Origin: Branchinecta lynchi
Lineage: Eukaryota; Arthropoda; Branchiopoda; Anostraca; Branchinectidae
DNA length: 64,000 nt
Assembly: GCA_023053575.1 (NCBI GenBank)
Contig: JAKZAP010000019.1
Span: forward strand, 4,278,001 to 4,342,000
Reading direction: 5' to 3'
In this document: piece by piece, positions 21,555-32,715 of the stretch
How positions within the stretch are numbered: the stretch's first letter is position 1
How the letters are laid out: the number at the start of each line of letters is the position of its first letter
Notes under the pieces: model-generated
Told to the model about the DNA's origin: nothing
The model's database searches: none
The model's input: only the letters and a program-made list of their open reading frames with translations
Made by a program: the position numbers and the translations under genes

Positions 21555-21879
21555 ACTAAAAATATGTTAATAAATAACAATGAACAAGAATGTAATGTTC
21601 CAGTATGTAAACCAGTGTATTAGTAGGACAGCCACTAAATAAAATAATATTAACTCCTCAGCCTTAGAACACCAGAATATATCCTATCTTTTGACTTTGC
21701 TTCAGGTAAAAATCACCTCTCTACCTTGCCTGAGTAACTTAAATCTTTTACAGAAAATAATTTACAATATGCAATACCAATGAACAGCCACTGTTTTATG
21801 ATTAGCTCCCAATTCAAATTCACTTTTCAGAACTATGTTGTGACATCACTACATGGTGGTCATGTGCCTTCGAGAGTTT

Positions 21880-22100
21880 CTTTTAAATTAATTTTTATTT
21901 CATTCGATTTATTTCTTAGAAACAGTTGAGTTTTCTCAAAAGAGTTGTTGTTTATCAAAAATAGTAGGTTTTATCTGAAAATCAGTTGATTTTTCTCAAA
22001 ACAGTTGGTTATTCCTGCAAAACAGTTGGTCTAAAATGACAATGCAGTCGGTAGATACCTTGCACCCCCCCTGAAAGGCTCCGACTAGTAACGTCTCTGA
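21880..22100 (-). mobile_element. Decayed G-tract hAT-like MITE, inverted
   Basis: It contains repeated 'aaaacagttgg' and 'tctcaaaa' motifs, then 'caccccccctgaaaggctc' and 'cgactagtaacgtctctg', the inverted end of the 13752-14047 family. No target duplication was found. Confidence 0.5.
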
Positions 22101-22509
22101 ATATGGACACCTGTTAAAAAGACGTCTGGCACTGGGCGAGAGAATGCCATGTGAATGGGTTATGTTGGTGAAGCGAGACTGAATGGACAAGACATTTATT
22201 CAACCATTGGGAGTCATCAAGGTTGGTAATTAAATGAATGAAAGATTATATTGTATACAAACTGGTTGCAACCTTTGGTCGGAGGATCATTCTGTGAGTG
22301 ACCTGTGGGCCGGTGACCCCCTACAAGCCTTTTAAAGGTTAGCCTAGTTGTTTCATATATTCCAACTGATTTTCAATAAAAGTTTCTGCTCATTCAAATG
22401 GCTTAAAATCAGGTTATCACTGACTCACGGCATCTAAGGAACAAGATTTTGGTGCATGGAATGTCCTGGATGATTTAACTAAATTCCAGACCAGAGGCAT
22501 TTAACCCCA

Positions 22510-23660
22510 ACACAATTAGGTACCACACATTTCTGAGTGTTTGCCGTGGAAACATAATTGCTTGCCTCGCAGTCTAGCCACAAGTTGAGTCTCCGGGAAA
22601 TGCCCTTTTGTCTACTTTTAAGGCAGTAATTTCAATTGTCTAAAAATAAAAATAAAGCTCAGATAAAATCTCTACTAATTGACCTTCAGGCTTTCGTCCT
22701 TACCATCCTATGTAAAAAGAGTTATGTTTTCAGCAACAAACATATTGAACTCGAATCCTAACACATTGCACTGCACGTGTTTTCAGTGCCAGTGTTTTGC
22801 ATAAGATAACCCGGTACAATTTGATACTCTGCCAAATCAGTTTGTGTTTGGATTTGGTGATCAACTTAAAAAGCACAGGAGCTAAAAACCCTTGAAGCCA
22901 CAGAAAATGGAACCTGTATTAGTACACGCACTGGATGTGTTCCATAAAAAGAGTTGTGACAAACTCAGGTTGACAATTGCAAGTCTGAAAACGCAACTAA
23001 GGATTCTCAGATTTAAGTCTACAAGCTTATGAAAGTAGTTAGTTTTGTTGCTACATCTTAATTTCCCACCAGAATCAAGCCACGCGAAATACACTTCCGG
23101 GCCATTCAAAAGACCACAGAAACACCCTTTAGGAGCCACAATTGAACGGACAAACTTGTGGTATTTCATGCATCTAAAGGCCTTTTTAAAACGACACAAT
23201 TGTGGGCCACACACTTCTGGATGTTGTCGCGGAAACACTCTCGTGTGCCACACAGTCAATCCACAAGTTGAAACTCCCTGAAACTGCATTTTGTCTATTT
23301 TTAGGGTGGAAATTTCAAATGTCTGAAAACAAAAATAAAATTCATGTAAAATCTTAATAAATAGAACTCCAGGCTTATTTCCTTACCAATATGTGCAAAA
23401 GGGACCCTCAGTTTTAGGGCTGTATGCTTGAAAAAGTAGTTAACTTCATTGTTTAAACACTATTTTGTTGCTTTATAAGAATTTCCCGCCATTTCACACC
23501 TTGCGTTGTTTGTTGAATTTGAGCCACAATGCGAGCCACGAAAGACGTGTTAGTCTCGGAAACAAGGTTGTGGGCCTCAGAAAACACCGCAGAAACACTC
23601 TTTCCAAGCCACAATCGACCCACAAACTGTTTATGGCAGCACACAAAAACGCCTTAAATG
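22510..23660. repeat. Tandem duplication of about 700 bp in TCTP intron 1
   Basis: Blocks at about 22510-22760 and 23195-23430 are diverged direct copies: 'ccacaagttgagtctccggg' against 'ccacaagttgaaactccctg', then matching 'tttgtctacttttaaggc' and 'gtctaaaaataaaaataaa'. A second block pair (about 23040-23190 and 23460-23630) shares 'attgtt' and 'gccacaa' motifs. Open frames across it (for example 135 codons on the minus strand) differ between copies, so it is not a gene. Confidence 0.55.
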
Positions 23661-23687
23661 AATTTTATTGAGGTGTGATAAGACATA

Positions 23688-24113
23688 AGGCGTATTCTCG
23701 CCGTTCCCCGAGGACTCCTCGAGGAATCGAAGGGAACGGCGAGAATAGAGGGAGTCACTCCACGCAGACTCCACGCGGACTCCACGTACAGAAACAGCGA
23801 GAACACGGGGAATGCTTCCAAAATCAATTTTGTTCGAATAAGAAATATGCAGTTGACGAAATTAGTCTGGATCCACTTTATTTATGGTTTTGTTTATTCT
23901 GATTATTTTTAATTGATTTTACATTGCACCAATACCAGCAAAAATTGATTCCCCTCCGAATCTGAAAGGGAGTCCTTTTTGATGACGGGGATGATAATCG
24001 GAGCATTCCCCGTCCGTGGGGACTCGCGAGAATACGGGGAGTGAGTCCCCGGGACAAATAAAAACGCGGGGACTCCTCAAGTGGAGTCCTCGGGGAACGG
24101 CGAGAACACGCCT
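23688..24113. mobile_element. TIR element with 3-bp duplication, 426 bp
   Basis: The ends are 'aggcgtattctcgccgttcc' and '...ggaacggcgagaacacgcct', inverted over about 30 bp. ATA flanks both ends (23685-23687, 24114-24116). The interior has repeated 'gactccacgcgg' and 'ggggactc' motifs. A 3-bp duplication is compatible with PIF/Harbinger, although TWA is the usual target. It encodes no transposase. It lies about 150 bp from TCTP exon 1. Confidence 0.75.
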
Positions 24114-24266
24114 ATAAGCAATGTCACTTTACGCTAGCAAATATCACATTTGACAGATACATTGAATTGCACTGACTTAAGTCTTAAGTCAGTAGGGTAA
24201 GGGCAATTCGTCTTATAATATGTATGATTCTGTTCTAATAGCTTTGCAAATTGCCAAATGTCTTAC

Positions 24267-24294
24267 CATTGAAGCAATCCTTGTAGATCTTCAT
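24267..24294 (-). CDS. Tctp: Translationally controlled tumor protein, coding exon 1
   Basis: The 28-bp coding part reads MKIYKDCFN plus one base. The donor is GTAAGA from 24266. M-[KI]-[IV]-Y-K-D is the standard TCTP N-terminus, and the distance to D-E-L-F-S-D in exon 2 equals that of known family members (residue 11). The start context on the minus strand is CTGAAAATGA. Intron 1 is 3.9 kb. Confidence 0.93.
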
Positions 24295-24317
24295 TTTCAG
24301 ACGATTAAAAGGGATTA

Positions 24318-24332
24318 AAACCGCAAAAAGTT
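24318..24332 (-). promoter_or_regulatory. Possible TOP-type transcription start of TCTP
   Basis: About 36 bases upstream of the ATG the minus strand reads GAACTTTTTGCGGTTTTAA. TCTP mRNAs of animals begin with a 5' terminal oligopyrimidine (C followed by a pyrimidine run), and CTTTTTGCGG from 24330 would fit such a start. No convincing TATA box is placed correctly. This is inference from family knowledge. Confidence 0.3.
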
Positions 24333-24554
24333 CCCTTTATTTTGAATTTCGTGATGAATGTGAAGGTGGTGTGGAAGAAAACGGAGGGACGTGGAAGTTC
24401 TTATAGCTTGTTCACACGGGACCGAAATAAGCGCGTAAACAGCGGCTGATCTGTTCAGACGACGGATCAACTGTTTCGGGTTGACGGGAGAATTAAAAAG
24501 AAAAACCTAGTAGGCCATATTCCTGTTCAGCGCTTCCAAGCGGACTAGTTTCTG

Positions 24555-24752
24555 TTAATCCCCCCATGCCTCACGGTCATCACTTGGATCAGACATGGTA
24601 AAATAGATCCACAGGTTAGTAAGAGGAAAACCTGTCATCTGTGTCCCAGGTAATGGAGGTTTTGCATATGTTTCAGCAGCAGAAAGTGAAAGTGACCCAC
24701 TACCCGATGGATTCGAGTTTTTACTATGTCTAACCAACACTTGTGAAGACAT
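24555..24752 (-). CDS. Possible small ORF or exon upstream of TCTP
   Basis: A 65-codon frame begins MSSQVLVRHSKNSNPSGSGS, continues LSLSAAETYAKPPLPG and TQMTGFPLTNLWIYFTMSD and ends AWGD-stop, 260 bp upstream of the TCTP start on the same strand. The region is not one of the window's repeats and the composition is protein-like. It could be a separate small gene, an upstream exon, or chance. No family is recognised. Confidence 0.28.
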   Translation of the reverse strand: MSSQVLVRHSKNSNPSGSGSLSLSAAETYAKPPLPGTQMTGFPLTNLWIYFTMSDPSDDREAWGD

Positions 24753-25026
24753 CGTAAAAAGTCGAATCGACTATAGTTGATTTGTAGTTTTTAGAGTAGA
24801 TAAAAGCCACAAATCAAATATTGACTGATTTCAGGCGACTCAGTAAATTTCAAGTTAAAAAGCAAATATAATCAATTTAAATATTTTTGTTTTAAAACTG
24901 GACATCAAATATAACTAATATTAAATATAAATAATACGAGAACAAAATGCAATTATTTAGTGTTGTTCAGTCACTTTTCAGTGAAGGTTCAATGGAAAAA
25001 TTATTGTATTCTCTAAAAAACATTAA

Positions 25027-25280
25027 AAACAAGAGCTACGAGCTCATATGGCACTTGTTACGAGTAGGTGGTACACGAAAGTAGATGAGGACGTCTCGAA
25101 ATACACCCGCCATCCAAAAATGCGGTTCGGAAAGAGAAATAGGATATTTAGTTTCACCCACTTCTGAGCAGTTCCGGCATAATCTCGTATGATGTGCAGC
25201 ATATGCGCAAGACTGGATTGGAGTAGGCGACCTTGTCGCCCTTGTCGCGACCGACTGACGGACAGAAATTACAACATAAA
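25027..25280 (+). repeat. Truncated left end of the poly-C-tract element
   Basis: It matches 15559-15716 ('gagctacgagctcatatggc', 'acacccgccatccaaaaatg', 'aggatatttagtttcac', 'gagcagttccggca') and then jumps to the right-end phrase 'gaccgactgacggacagaaa'. It is therefore an internally deleted copy. Confidence 0.7.
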
Positions 25281-25559
25281 AATATCAGACATAAACAGAA
25301 CATACACTATTGAAATTAGAAAATTATTCTACCTTTTTTCCGAAATCATTTAGTAATCCTTGTATGCTGAAGTAAAAATCACGTTATGTTCACATTGCTC
25401 TGACAGAATTTGAACTAGATTGACCTAAAACTCGCCAAGCTTGACTAATTCCCCTAATGAGAGCCTGTTTACTATCCCTAGAGTCATCAAAGGTCCCATT
25501 CCAAAGGATTTAGTTTATCCCGATCGGTGACCGCGACGAAAATAAGCGCCTATTTGGAA

Positions 25560-26012
25560 AATTAGCAGCTGATTTTGTTTGTCGAAAAAGCTAGAATCTG
25601 GGTGGATATAGTTATGGATGGGGATTTGAAACATTAGAAGCTAGAATCTGGGTGGAAGTATTTAAATTTGCAGGAAAAAGCTAACTTAAAAAAAAATATG
25701 GCCTGCGGCGCTCACATTATGTGACCATGGGTAGTATTGACTAGGCTACAGTAGCTGCTGCTGCCGGAACGTCGCTCCATTCTGTTTCTGGAGCTTCTTT
25801 AGAGTCTCGATATTTAATCCACGGCAAATGATAGAATTTGTAAGAGTTTAGTAGCCATTGCAAAAATTTTCGCATGCGGCGCTCGATTTATTTTTTTCTG
25901 GCGTATAATAGTTAGAAGCTGTTGCTGCAATCGTGCCCGGCAATATATTGTCCCAGTGGGCTTCGCCAAAACGCCACCTAATAGTTGGCCCTTCGTCTTT
26001 CATGCTGCCCTT
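25560..26012 (+). repeat. Inverted-repeat arm 1 flanking the LINE region
   Basis: It is a diverged inverted copy of 31590-31930. Shared phrases (one read on the complement) include 'gaagctagaatctgggtgga', 'ctgcggcgctcac', 'gctgctgctgccggaacg', 'gcgtataatagttagaagct' and 'gtgggcttcgccaaaacgcc'. Either two separate copies of one repeat, or the ends of one large inverted-repeat element. Confidence 0.65.
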
Positions 26013-26099
26013 TAATGTCCCTCTTCCTCCATAATTCTTACTGTTCCATAATTGAAAGCTCTAATGCTCTGCTTCTAGGATTCGGTGAAATTTTTGTGA

Positions 26100-26850
26100 G
26101 ATTCGGTAAGATTTTGGTTCTGCACCCCCCCCCCCTCCCACAACGAAAATAAACTTGCGACGCCCCTGCATCCGAGTCTATGACTTGTATGCCGTCCCAC
26201 TTTCATACTATCTTCTTTCGGTCTCTATGCGTATCACAAAATTTCCAGACCCCCCCCCCCCCCCCACCGTGTTCACATGTGATTCAGACACATAAATATC
26301 AAAGTTAAGGCATTTGCTCCCCGTTTGCTCTTATAACCCACTGACTCACTCGAATGGAAGCCCTTCCGGATCTTGGACCAGTTACCTTTGCACAATCCAA
26401 GTTTCAACCCTATCCCTCCACCCATTTGTCTCCTATGCATGTTGCCTAGCCCCCCCCCCCTTCCATCCCTCCATCGGATGCGGTTCGGACTCGCAAATGT
26501 TTCATCGAAGGCACTTACTACCGTACAAGTTTTCCTTGAATCGGAGTATAATCGGAAATTTTTTGGTGACACCCAACTTCCCTCGAGGAGAACGGATCCG
26601 GTCTGGACCTCAAAATATGACCTTTGGCAAGTTAAACAATTTCCGAGCCTCCCTCCCCACCAAAGTCGGATGTGATTGGGAGAATTTAATGTCGCATCGA
26701 CGGCATTTTCTTTTATGGACCACCAAGTTTCTGCCGAATCGAAGTATTAGGGAAAATCCGGCACGCCGCTTCCAGCTTCTCGCACCGAGGTTAGATTCGG
26801 TCTGGACTTCAAAATCACATATGATCTTTGTACCGTGAAAGTTCATCCCA
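26100..26850 (+). repeat. Poly-C-tract repeat family, copy broken by the LINE
   Basis: C runs lie at 26126-26136, 26251-26265 and 26451-26459. Units contain 'ggatgcggttcggactcgca', 'ggatccggtctggacctcaa' and 'aagtttctgccgaatcgaa'. The same family resumes at about 30150, so the LINE at 26860-30138 probably inserted into it. Confidence 0.55.
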
Positions 26851-26859
26851 ATACCTATT

Positions 26860-27720
26860 AGACGTGAGATTGTATTAAGTTACGTTAGGAAATATGACTT
26901 TGTTGCATTGATTGAAACTTGGCTCCCAAAAGAGATTGTACTAAATGCCCCAGGATTTAGATTAGAAAGTGCGTGTAGAGAACCATCTAAAAACCAAAGA
27001 GTTTACGGTGGAATTTTAGTTTTGATAAAGGATGGTGCGTTTAAGAGAGCGATACGGCAACCGAGCAGGTCAGAAAATTTGATTTGGATTAAGGTAGAGT
27101 GTTTAAATGGAGAAAAGATGTTGGTAGGATCCGTGTATATCCCACCACAGAACAGCTCGTATCGAAATGAAGATACATGGAATATTATAGAACAGGAATA
27201 GAAGAGATGAAAACAAAGTTTTTTTCTTATAGGATAATTATGTTGGGTGACTTCAATGCATATACGAGTGATGAGCAGGAAGTTCAAAATATAAAATTCC
27301 AGGAATATCAGGTGTTGTCCCCCGACTTTTTACTTTACCAAGGACAAGCAAAGACGCGTCCCGTAAACTTAATGTGTGGGGTAGAAAGTTGCTCGCATTG
27401 TGCTCTGAAATGGGCCTAGTGATTGGGAATGGGAGGTTCGGGACGGATTCATTGATAGGTGATTTCACTTGTGTTTCGGGAGTTAAGCATAGTATTATTG
27501 ATTACGTACTGGTGGACGTTCGATTATCGCTGCAATCTCTGGACGTGGAGATTCTGAATTTGGTGGGTTCTGACCAACTTGCTGTGAAACTAGAGATCAC
27601 ACATCAGCCTGCCCTTATTTCACGGGCTCCACATGTGAATAGTCCATCAAAAAGACAAGCAGATAGGGCACCCTTCCACAGCTCCGAAGAGAATGGACAC
27701 AGCAAGAGGAAAGAGAAATA
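26860..27720 (+). pseudogene. Endonuclease domain of the LINE, frameshifted
   Basis: The domain is split over three frames (about 26863-27201, 27177-27419 and 27374-27721). Conserved pieces are the N-terminal LIETWLP, the middle GSVYIPPQNS, the catalytic-type GDFNAY and the SxxDYVLVD near the end. Two frameshifts and a stop at 27199 prevent an intact product. Confidence 0.8.
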
Positions 27721-28038
27721 GTTCAGGCTTTTAGTAGCGATGAAATGTTGTCCCGAAGAAGCCGAATGCTGGTTGAAAGTACGTCCCCGGAGAAATTGTC
27801 AGAGAGTATGAATGAATTAATTTGGGAATTTGTAGAACCAATCCTAGCAAAGCAAAAGAAAGAAAATAAACCTTTTTTTGATGAGGAATGCCGAAATGCA
27901 AAAACTAGCGTGGAAACAATGTATGAATTAGCGAGGAGAGAAAAAGAAGCATAAATAAAACAGGGTCTTAACGAAAGATTTAAAGAGACGAGAAAAACAT
28001 ACAAAAAACTTTTAAAAAGGAAGAAGAATGAAAGAGAA

Positions 28039-30048
28039 TTGATTGAGAAGGAGGGTATACTGAAGGCATTTAGCAAGTCAGACATGAAATTATTTTGGAG
28101 GAAAGTTAATAATACGACAGAAAAGAAGCACGGTCACGCACCGGAGCCAGAAACGTGGCCCGAATATTTCGCATCAGATATGGGGGGAAATGATTTAAAG
28201 GAGTGGCAGGGAAATGAATTTAAACAGTTGAATGAGGAAGTAATTAGGCCTCAGAAAGAGTCGGATGATGAGCTGCTACGGCAGATATCGAGAGAAGAAA
28301 TTGAAGAATCGCTCAAGCATATGAAAGGAGGTTCAGCACCCGGGGCTGACGGAATTCCCATGCGCGTCTACCAAAAGTGCTGGCCAACACTCATGCCCCT
28401 ATTGTTACTTCTATTTAACGCGATACTTAGCTCGTCAGAATGGCTAGATGCTTGGAAAACATCTATACTAATCCCCATTTTCAAGAAAGGAGACCCCAAT
28501 GTCCACGCGAACTACAGACCGATATCACTAATTCCGTGCATAAGTAAAGTTTTAGAAAAGATTTTGGATAGTAGGCTGGCTCGATGGTTGGAAAGTAATG
28601 AAAAGGCATTTGATAAAGTGGATAGAGTGCTGCTGTGCGTAGAAATGATAAGAATAGGGTTACCTCGATTTTTTGTTAGACTAATTTCTGGAATGTATGT
28701 TGGATCTAAAGCAGTAGTAAAAATATTTCACAAGGGACTTTCCCGCCCATTTGATTGGAATAGCGGGGTGAAGCAAGGAAGCGCGCTCTCTCCAAGATTA
28801 TTCTGCATTTTTATAAATGATATGAAGGAGTTTTTCGAAAAGCGTTGGGCACCAACCGTGCGACTCGGAAACTTAGTTATATCACTACTGCTGTTTGCTG
28901 ACGACGCAGCATTAAAAGCAAAGTCACCACAAGAGCTTCAAACCCTGTTAGATATCCTATCAGAATATTTGGAGAAAAAGAAGCTAACGCTAAATGTTAA
29001 GAAAACTGTAGTTGTGATATTCGGCAAGAAAGAAAGAAATGAGACAGAATCGCCAAAATTTTATTATAGACAAGAGCAAGTATCTACAAAGCCTAGTTTT
29101 AAATATCTGGGGATAATTTTTTCAGAAGTAGGAGGATGGAAATACCATGTAAAAGAGATGGCAAATAGGGGAAGAGGAGTGACAAGCGCAATACTTCGTA
29201 ACGGGACGCTATCAGGAATTAAGCACATAAAAATTCATCAACAAATTTTCATGTCGAAAGTGACGCCAACAATTCACTACGGTGCAGAGCTTTGGGGATT
29301 TGAAACTGCCCCCCAACTAGAGACAATACAGCTTCAGTATTTCAAGAGACTAATTGGTTTACACCAGACGACCCACAGCCAGGCAGTAAAAGGGGATCTG
29401 GGACTTTTTTCACTAAGGAAACGTAGATTAACCCAAATAATAAGGTTCTGGGCAAAAGTTATATCTTTACCAGAGAAGAGACTGCTTAAGCAAGCTTACC
29501 TGGAAGCACTATCGACTAAAAAGCGAAATTCATGGCCGCTCCAAGTTAAAAAACTTTTAGATAATGCAGGTCTTTCGTACATATGGAATGAAGGAAAAGG
29601 GCCGGAAGGAGACCCGACTAGCTTCATACGTGAATTCACAAGAGTGTTAGAAGAACAAGAGATTCAGGCTTGGTACGAACGGACACAAAATTCAGATACA
29701 TTAAAATATTACAAAGAAGTTAAGCAGATTTTCGGAATGGAATTTTACTTCAAGCTATACCTACCGGCGGAGAGCCTGCGCCTGTGGTTTCAGCTACGAG
29801 CGAACTGCCTGCCAGTACGTGGTCGGAGTAATTGGGATTTTAAGATCCCAAATAGTAAGCGACAATGCCCCCTGTGTTTTAATACAGAGGAAGAGGGCCA
29901 TTTTCTGGTTGAATGCGAGCAACTCTCAGACCTCAGGAGACACTTTCTTAATGGGTATACTATCAAGTTCCCCGATATTCTTGAAACAAAAAATAAAGCT
30001 AAGATACTTAAAATATGCCAATTCTTAAAGAGTGTACTAGTTAAATAA
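28039..30048 (+). pseudogene. Reverse transcriptase ORF of the LINE, internal deletion
   Basis: This is an open frame of 669 codons. The fingers (APGADGIPMRVYQK; ILIPIFKKGDPNVHANYRPI) run into LARWLESN and then directly into EKAFDKVDR. Related elements have a further stretch of roughly 60-90 residues between these points, containing the GFR...ST.D motif and the first part of the palm with its AF[DC] aspartate. So the frame is open but lacks an essential piece. FADD is intact (about codon 290). The C-terminus has CPLCFNTEEEGHFLVEC, a CCHC-type knuckle. The deletion keeps frame. Confidence 0.85.
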
Positions 30049-30149
30049 AGATAAGTGTTGAGTGATGTAAAGTGTATTGTAACTTATGTATTTTGTACGG
30101 CCAATTGGCTATTAAATATATTCATATTCATATTCCTTTGCAACGAGTG

Positions 30150-30440
30150 TTTCGAAATTGTTCGCATGTTACCAAATGAAATCCCTACATTCCATTGCAA
30201 ACCCCTCGCCCCCCATGGTCGGATACGGTTCGGGTATATAAACGGAATGTCGCTCTGCTCCTTTGAATCGGGTCGGAGGCTCCCATATTCCCCCTCTCTC
30301 CACCCCCACAGGAATGAAGGAATCCGGGATGAGCATCCAGTCGGGATGTCAAGGGACGTCGTAAGCATGTCAAGTGTCGTCGTCTTAGCTTACGTGGAGT
30401 GGATGTACCCACAAGTGAGACGGATGGATTACCATTACCA
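30150..30440 (+). repeat. Poly-C-tract repeat family, right part
   Basis: It has 'catggtcggatacggttcgg', 'gaatcgggtcggaggctccc' and 'cgtcgtcttagcttacgtgg', the family's right-end phrases. It appears to continue the copy interrupted at 26850. Confidence 0.5.
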
Positions 30441-30539
30441 TCGCTTTGTGGCACTTGAACCAAAGACTGAAAGTACCTTAAGAACGATGAAGATTTGTGG
30501 TGAAAACAATAAAAAGTTGCTTGAAAATTCAAAATAATA

Positions 30540-31432
30540 AAAACAAATACTAAAAATGGAACAAATGACGATAAATCGGCGGCGCACCGCCAACCCAAAC
30601 TCTCTCCGCCGCCGCCGAATTTCGATTCGGTGCGGCTTCGGGGACTATTTGGGCAACGGCAAAGGTTGAGTTCGTAGATGGGCACCAAAGCTGTATATTT
30701 AGAGCTGAGTGGGGGTTTCAACTTAAGGGGTGAAAACGAATACTGTTTAAAAGCTAATATCGATTTAGGGATCTGCTTTAATTATGAGGTTCAGAATATC
30801 TGCGGCCGTCCACACAACGTAAATTCTACAATGACGCGGGAGATTTCAATCTCAACACAAACGCGGTTTTCAGTGGGCAGTGGTGAGCTTGGTGAAGACT
30901 GCTTAGTGCGCTTGAACAAGACAAAAGTCATCAATTTTTCTGGCAAGGGGTACACCCCTTACATACAAGCGCATGACCAACAATCACACGGATATTCCAC
31001 TATTTGAAAATCGATTATCCGTGAAGAGCGGAACAACGAAGCAACGCATTTTCAGTGGGTCTTCAAGCCAATTTAATTGAATAAGTAATGGGTAACTAGA
31101 TTGTCCTGCCCATACCCTTTTCAGTTAAACTAGGGGTCTGGTGAAGACTCAGAAATCTAAAAGATTACACTGTCTGGACCAAGAAGTCCAATAAATATTA
31201 CATTTTTGGGATTCCATCGAAACCTTTGGTCTAGTTTAATGTATTTATCACCCACACAATACATGATGTAAATATGGTGGAGTAGGAATAAGTTAAAAAC
31301 ACAAGAAAAGAAAACGAAATATACAGAAAATCAACGAAACAAACGAAACTTGGCTATCAAGCTGACGTCTTCGTTGAGGCGATGTCTTTGGAAGGTGATT
31401 TCTGCTAGCCATCGTTTTTTTCACTGTTTAAG
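30540..31432. repeat. Mixed dispersed repeats, no gene
   Basis: It includes a CGG-rich patch at 30575-30650 related to 34360-34420, the unoccupied counterpart of the TTAA insertion site near 31010-31090, and 'tttttgggattccatcgaaa' at 31205, an inverted left end of the element at 470-1760. Confidence 0.45.
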
Positions 31433-31437
31433 AGGTT

Positions 31438-31550
31438 CAGTGTAAACAAAAATCTTGCAGTATTTGCTACTGGGATTAATCTTGTCTTTATTGAGATAAG
31501 ATTATCCCTAATTCGGATTAACATTATCCCAATACAGATAAGACTAGAAC
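31438..31550. mobile_element. 158-bp-type palindromic MITE, truncated copy
   Basis: It begins 'cagtgtaaacaaaaatcttg' and carries 'cagtatttgctactgggatt' and 'attcggattaacattatccc', then loses homology about 45 bp before the expected right end. Confidence 0.7.
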
Positions 31551-31589
31551 TAAGAATTTAAGCTTTAAATTATGGAACAGAAACCATTA

Positions 31590-31930
31590 CGTAGGAAGAA
31601 AAACAAGAAAGGGCAGCGAACGACGATAAGCCAACTATTAAGCGGCGTTTTTGCGAAGCCCACATGGAGAATATATTGCAGGTCATGATTGCAGTATCAG
31701 CTTCTATCTATTATAGCCAATAGAAAATGAAATCAAGCGCCGCAGGTGAAAATTTTCTAAATCCATTTTTTTCTGCAGGACCGGATGAAGCGGCGTTCCG
31801 GCAGCAGCAGCAACTGTAGTCAAGTCAATATAGTACCTATAATCACATAAAGTGAGCGCCGCAGGCGAATTTTTTATTTTGCTTTTTCCTGCCAAATTTA
31901 ATTTCCATCCAAATTCTAGCTTTTAATGTT
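31590..31930 (-). repeat. Inverted-repeat arm 2 flanking the LINE region
   Basis: See 25560-26012, of which this is the diverged inverse: 'agccaactattaagcggcgt', 'gcgaagcccacatggagaat', 'cggcgttccggcagcagcag' and 'agtgagcgccgcaggcga'. Confidence 0.65.
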
Positions 31931-32149
31931 TCAGAATTTCAGTCCTAAAACTGGCTTAAAACCCCCGTCAAATGACGCGCCCTTCCACCAAAACAGAGAA
32001 TATTACGAAAAGTGCTGCGGAATTTTCGAAATATTTATGATCAGGTATTCTTTTTGGGATCCAAAATAAAAGTGAGCACTGTCGATGATATCATATATCA
32101 TCCCTTTGTCTGCCACCAGTGCTTCACTCGATCTCTTCTGAGTTTCGAG

Positions 32150-32715
32150 GTTCGTGGCAACTTCCGAATCCTGGCAATTTATAACGAATAAATTACCGAA
32201 TCCCAGTTATTATACCGATTAAGTTTAGACCGATAGCATGTTCGGGATTCTGTATAACTACCGTATGAACCGTATCCCGGTTATTTTACCGAATTATTTT
32301 GGTATCGGAAGACTACAGAACAAGATTCGTATTCAGTATACTTTCGTCCAAACTGGAACAAAGTCAGGATTCGTGGTTAACGTCCTAATCCTGGAAATTA
32401 CACTGAATAAATTACCGAATCCCAATCATGATACCGAATAATTTCGAACCAATAGCATATTCGGGATTCTGCGTAACTACGGAATCTCCATATATATACC
32501 GTATAGTTCCGAAATAAAAAAAATTACCAAATGATTCAGTAATTCTCTCACCAAATTCGTGATAACTTCTGAATACTGGCAACTATACCGAATCCCGATC
32601 ATTCTATCGAAGAGATTTGTACAGATAGCCTATTTAGGATTCTGTATAACTACCGAATCCCCGTAAATATATCGAACAGTTCTGCTATCGAAAAAAATAC
32701 CGAAAAATTTTATTA
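32150..32715. repeat. Three tandem units of about 180-215 bp
   Basis: Each unit carries 'ttccgaatcctggcaa', 'accgaatcccagttatta', 'accgatagcatgttcggga' and 'ttctgtataactaccg' with substitutions. It is followed by 'ttaccgaatctcaaaatggt', a C run (32777-32788) and 'cgacgcccctcc', the end of a hAT-like G/C-tract family. Confidence 0.6.

Larger units (their letters stand above)
26860..30138 (+). mobile_element. Non-LTR retrotransposon, EN-RT-zinc knuckle, inactivated
   Basis: The order is AP-endonuclease, reverse transcriptase, C-terminal zinc knuckle and AT-rich tail. Endonuclease motifs include LIETWLP (about 26908), VGSVYIPPQN, then after a frameshift MLGDFNAY and later SIIDYVLVD. The RT has GGSAPGADGIP, NYRPISLIPCISKVLEKI, SGVKQGSALSPRLFCIF and LLLFADDAAL. 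The tail is repeated ATTCAT at about 30117-30138. The 5' end is uncertain. It is a decayed copy of the broad Jockey/I group; the exact clade is not assigned. Confidence 0.88.

Noticed and set aside
22882..23289. 135-codon minus-strand ORF
   Set aside because: It lies across a duplicated non-coding block whose other copy has a different frame; no domain, and the composition is not protein-like.
26314..26838. 174-codon plus-strand ORF
   Set aside because: It is a translation of the poly-C-tract repeat units (Pro-rich from C runs), not conserved between units.
30185..30721. 178-codon minus-strand ORF
   Set aside because: It spans the right part of the poly-C repeat and a CGG-rich patch; no protein features.
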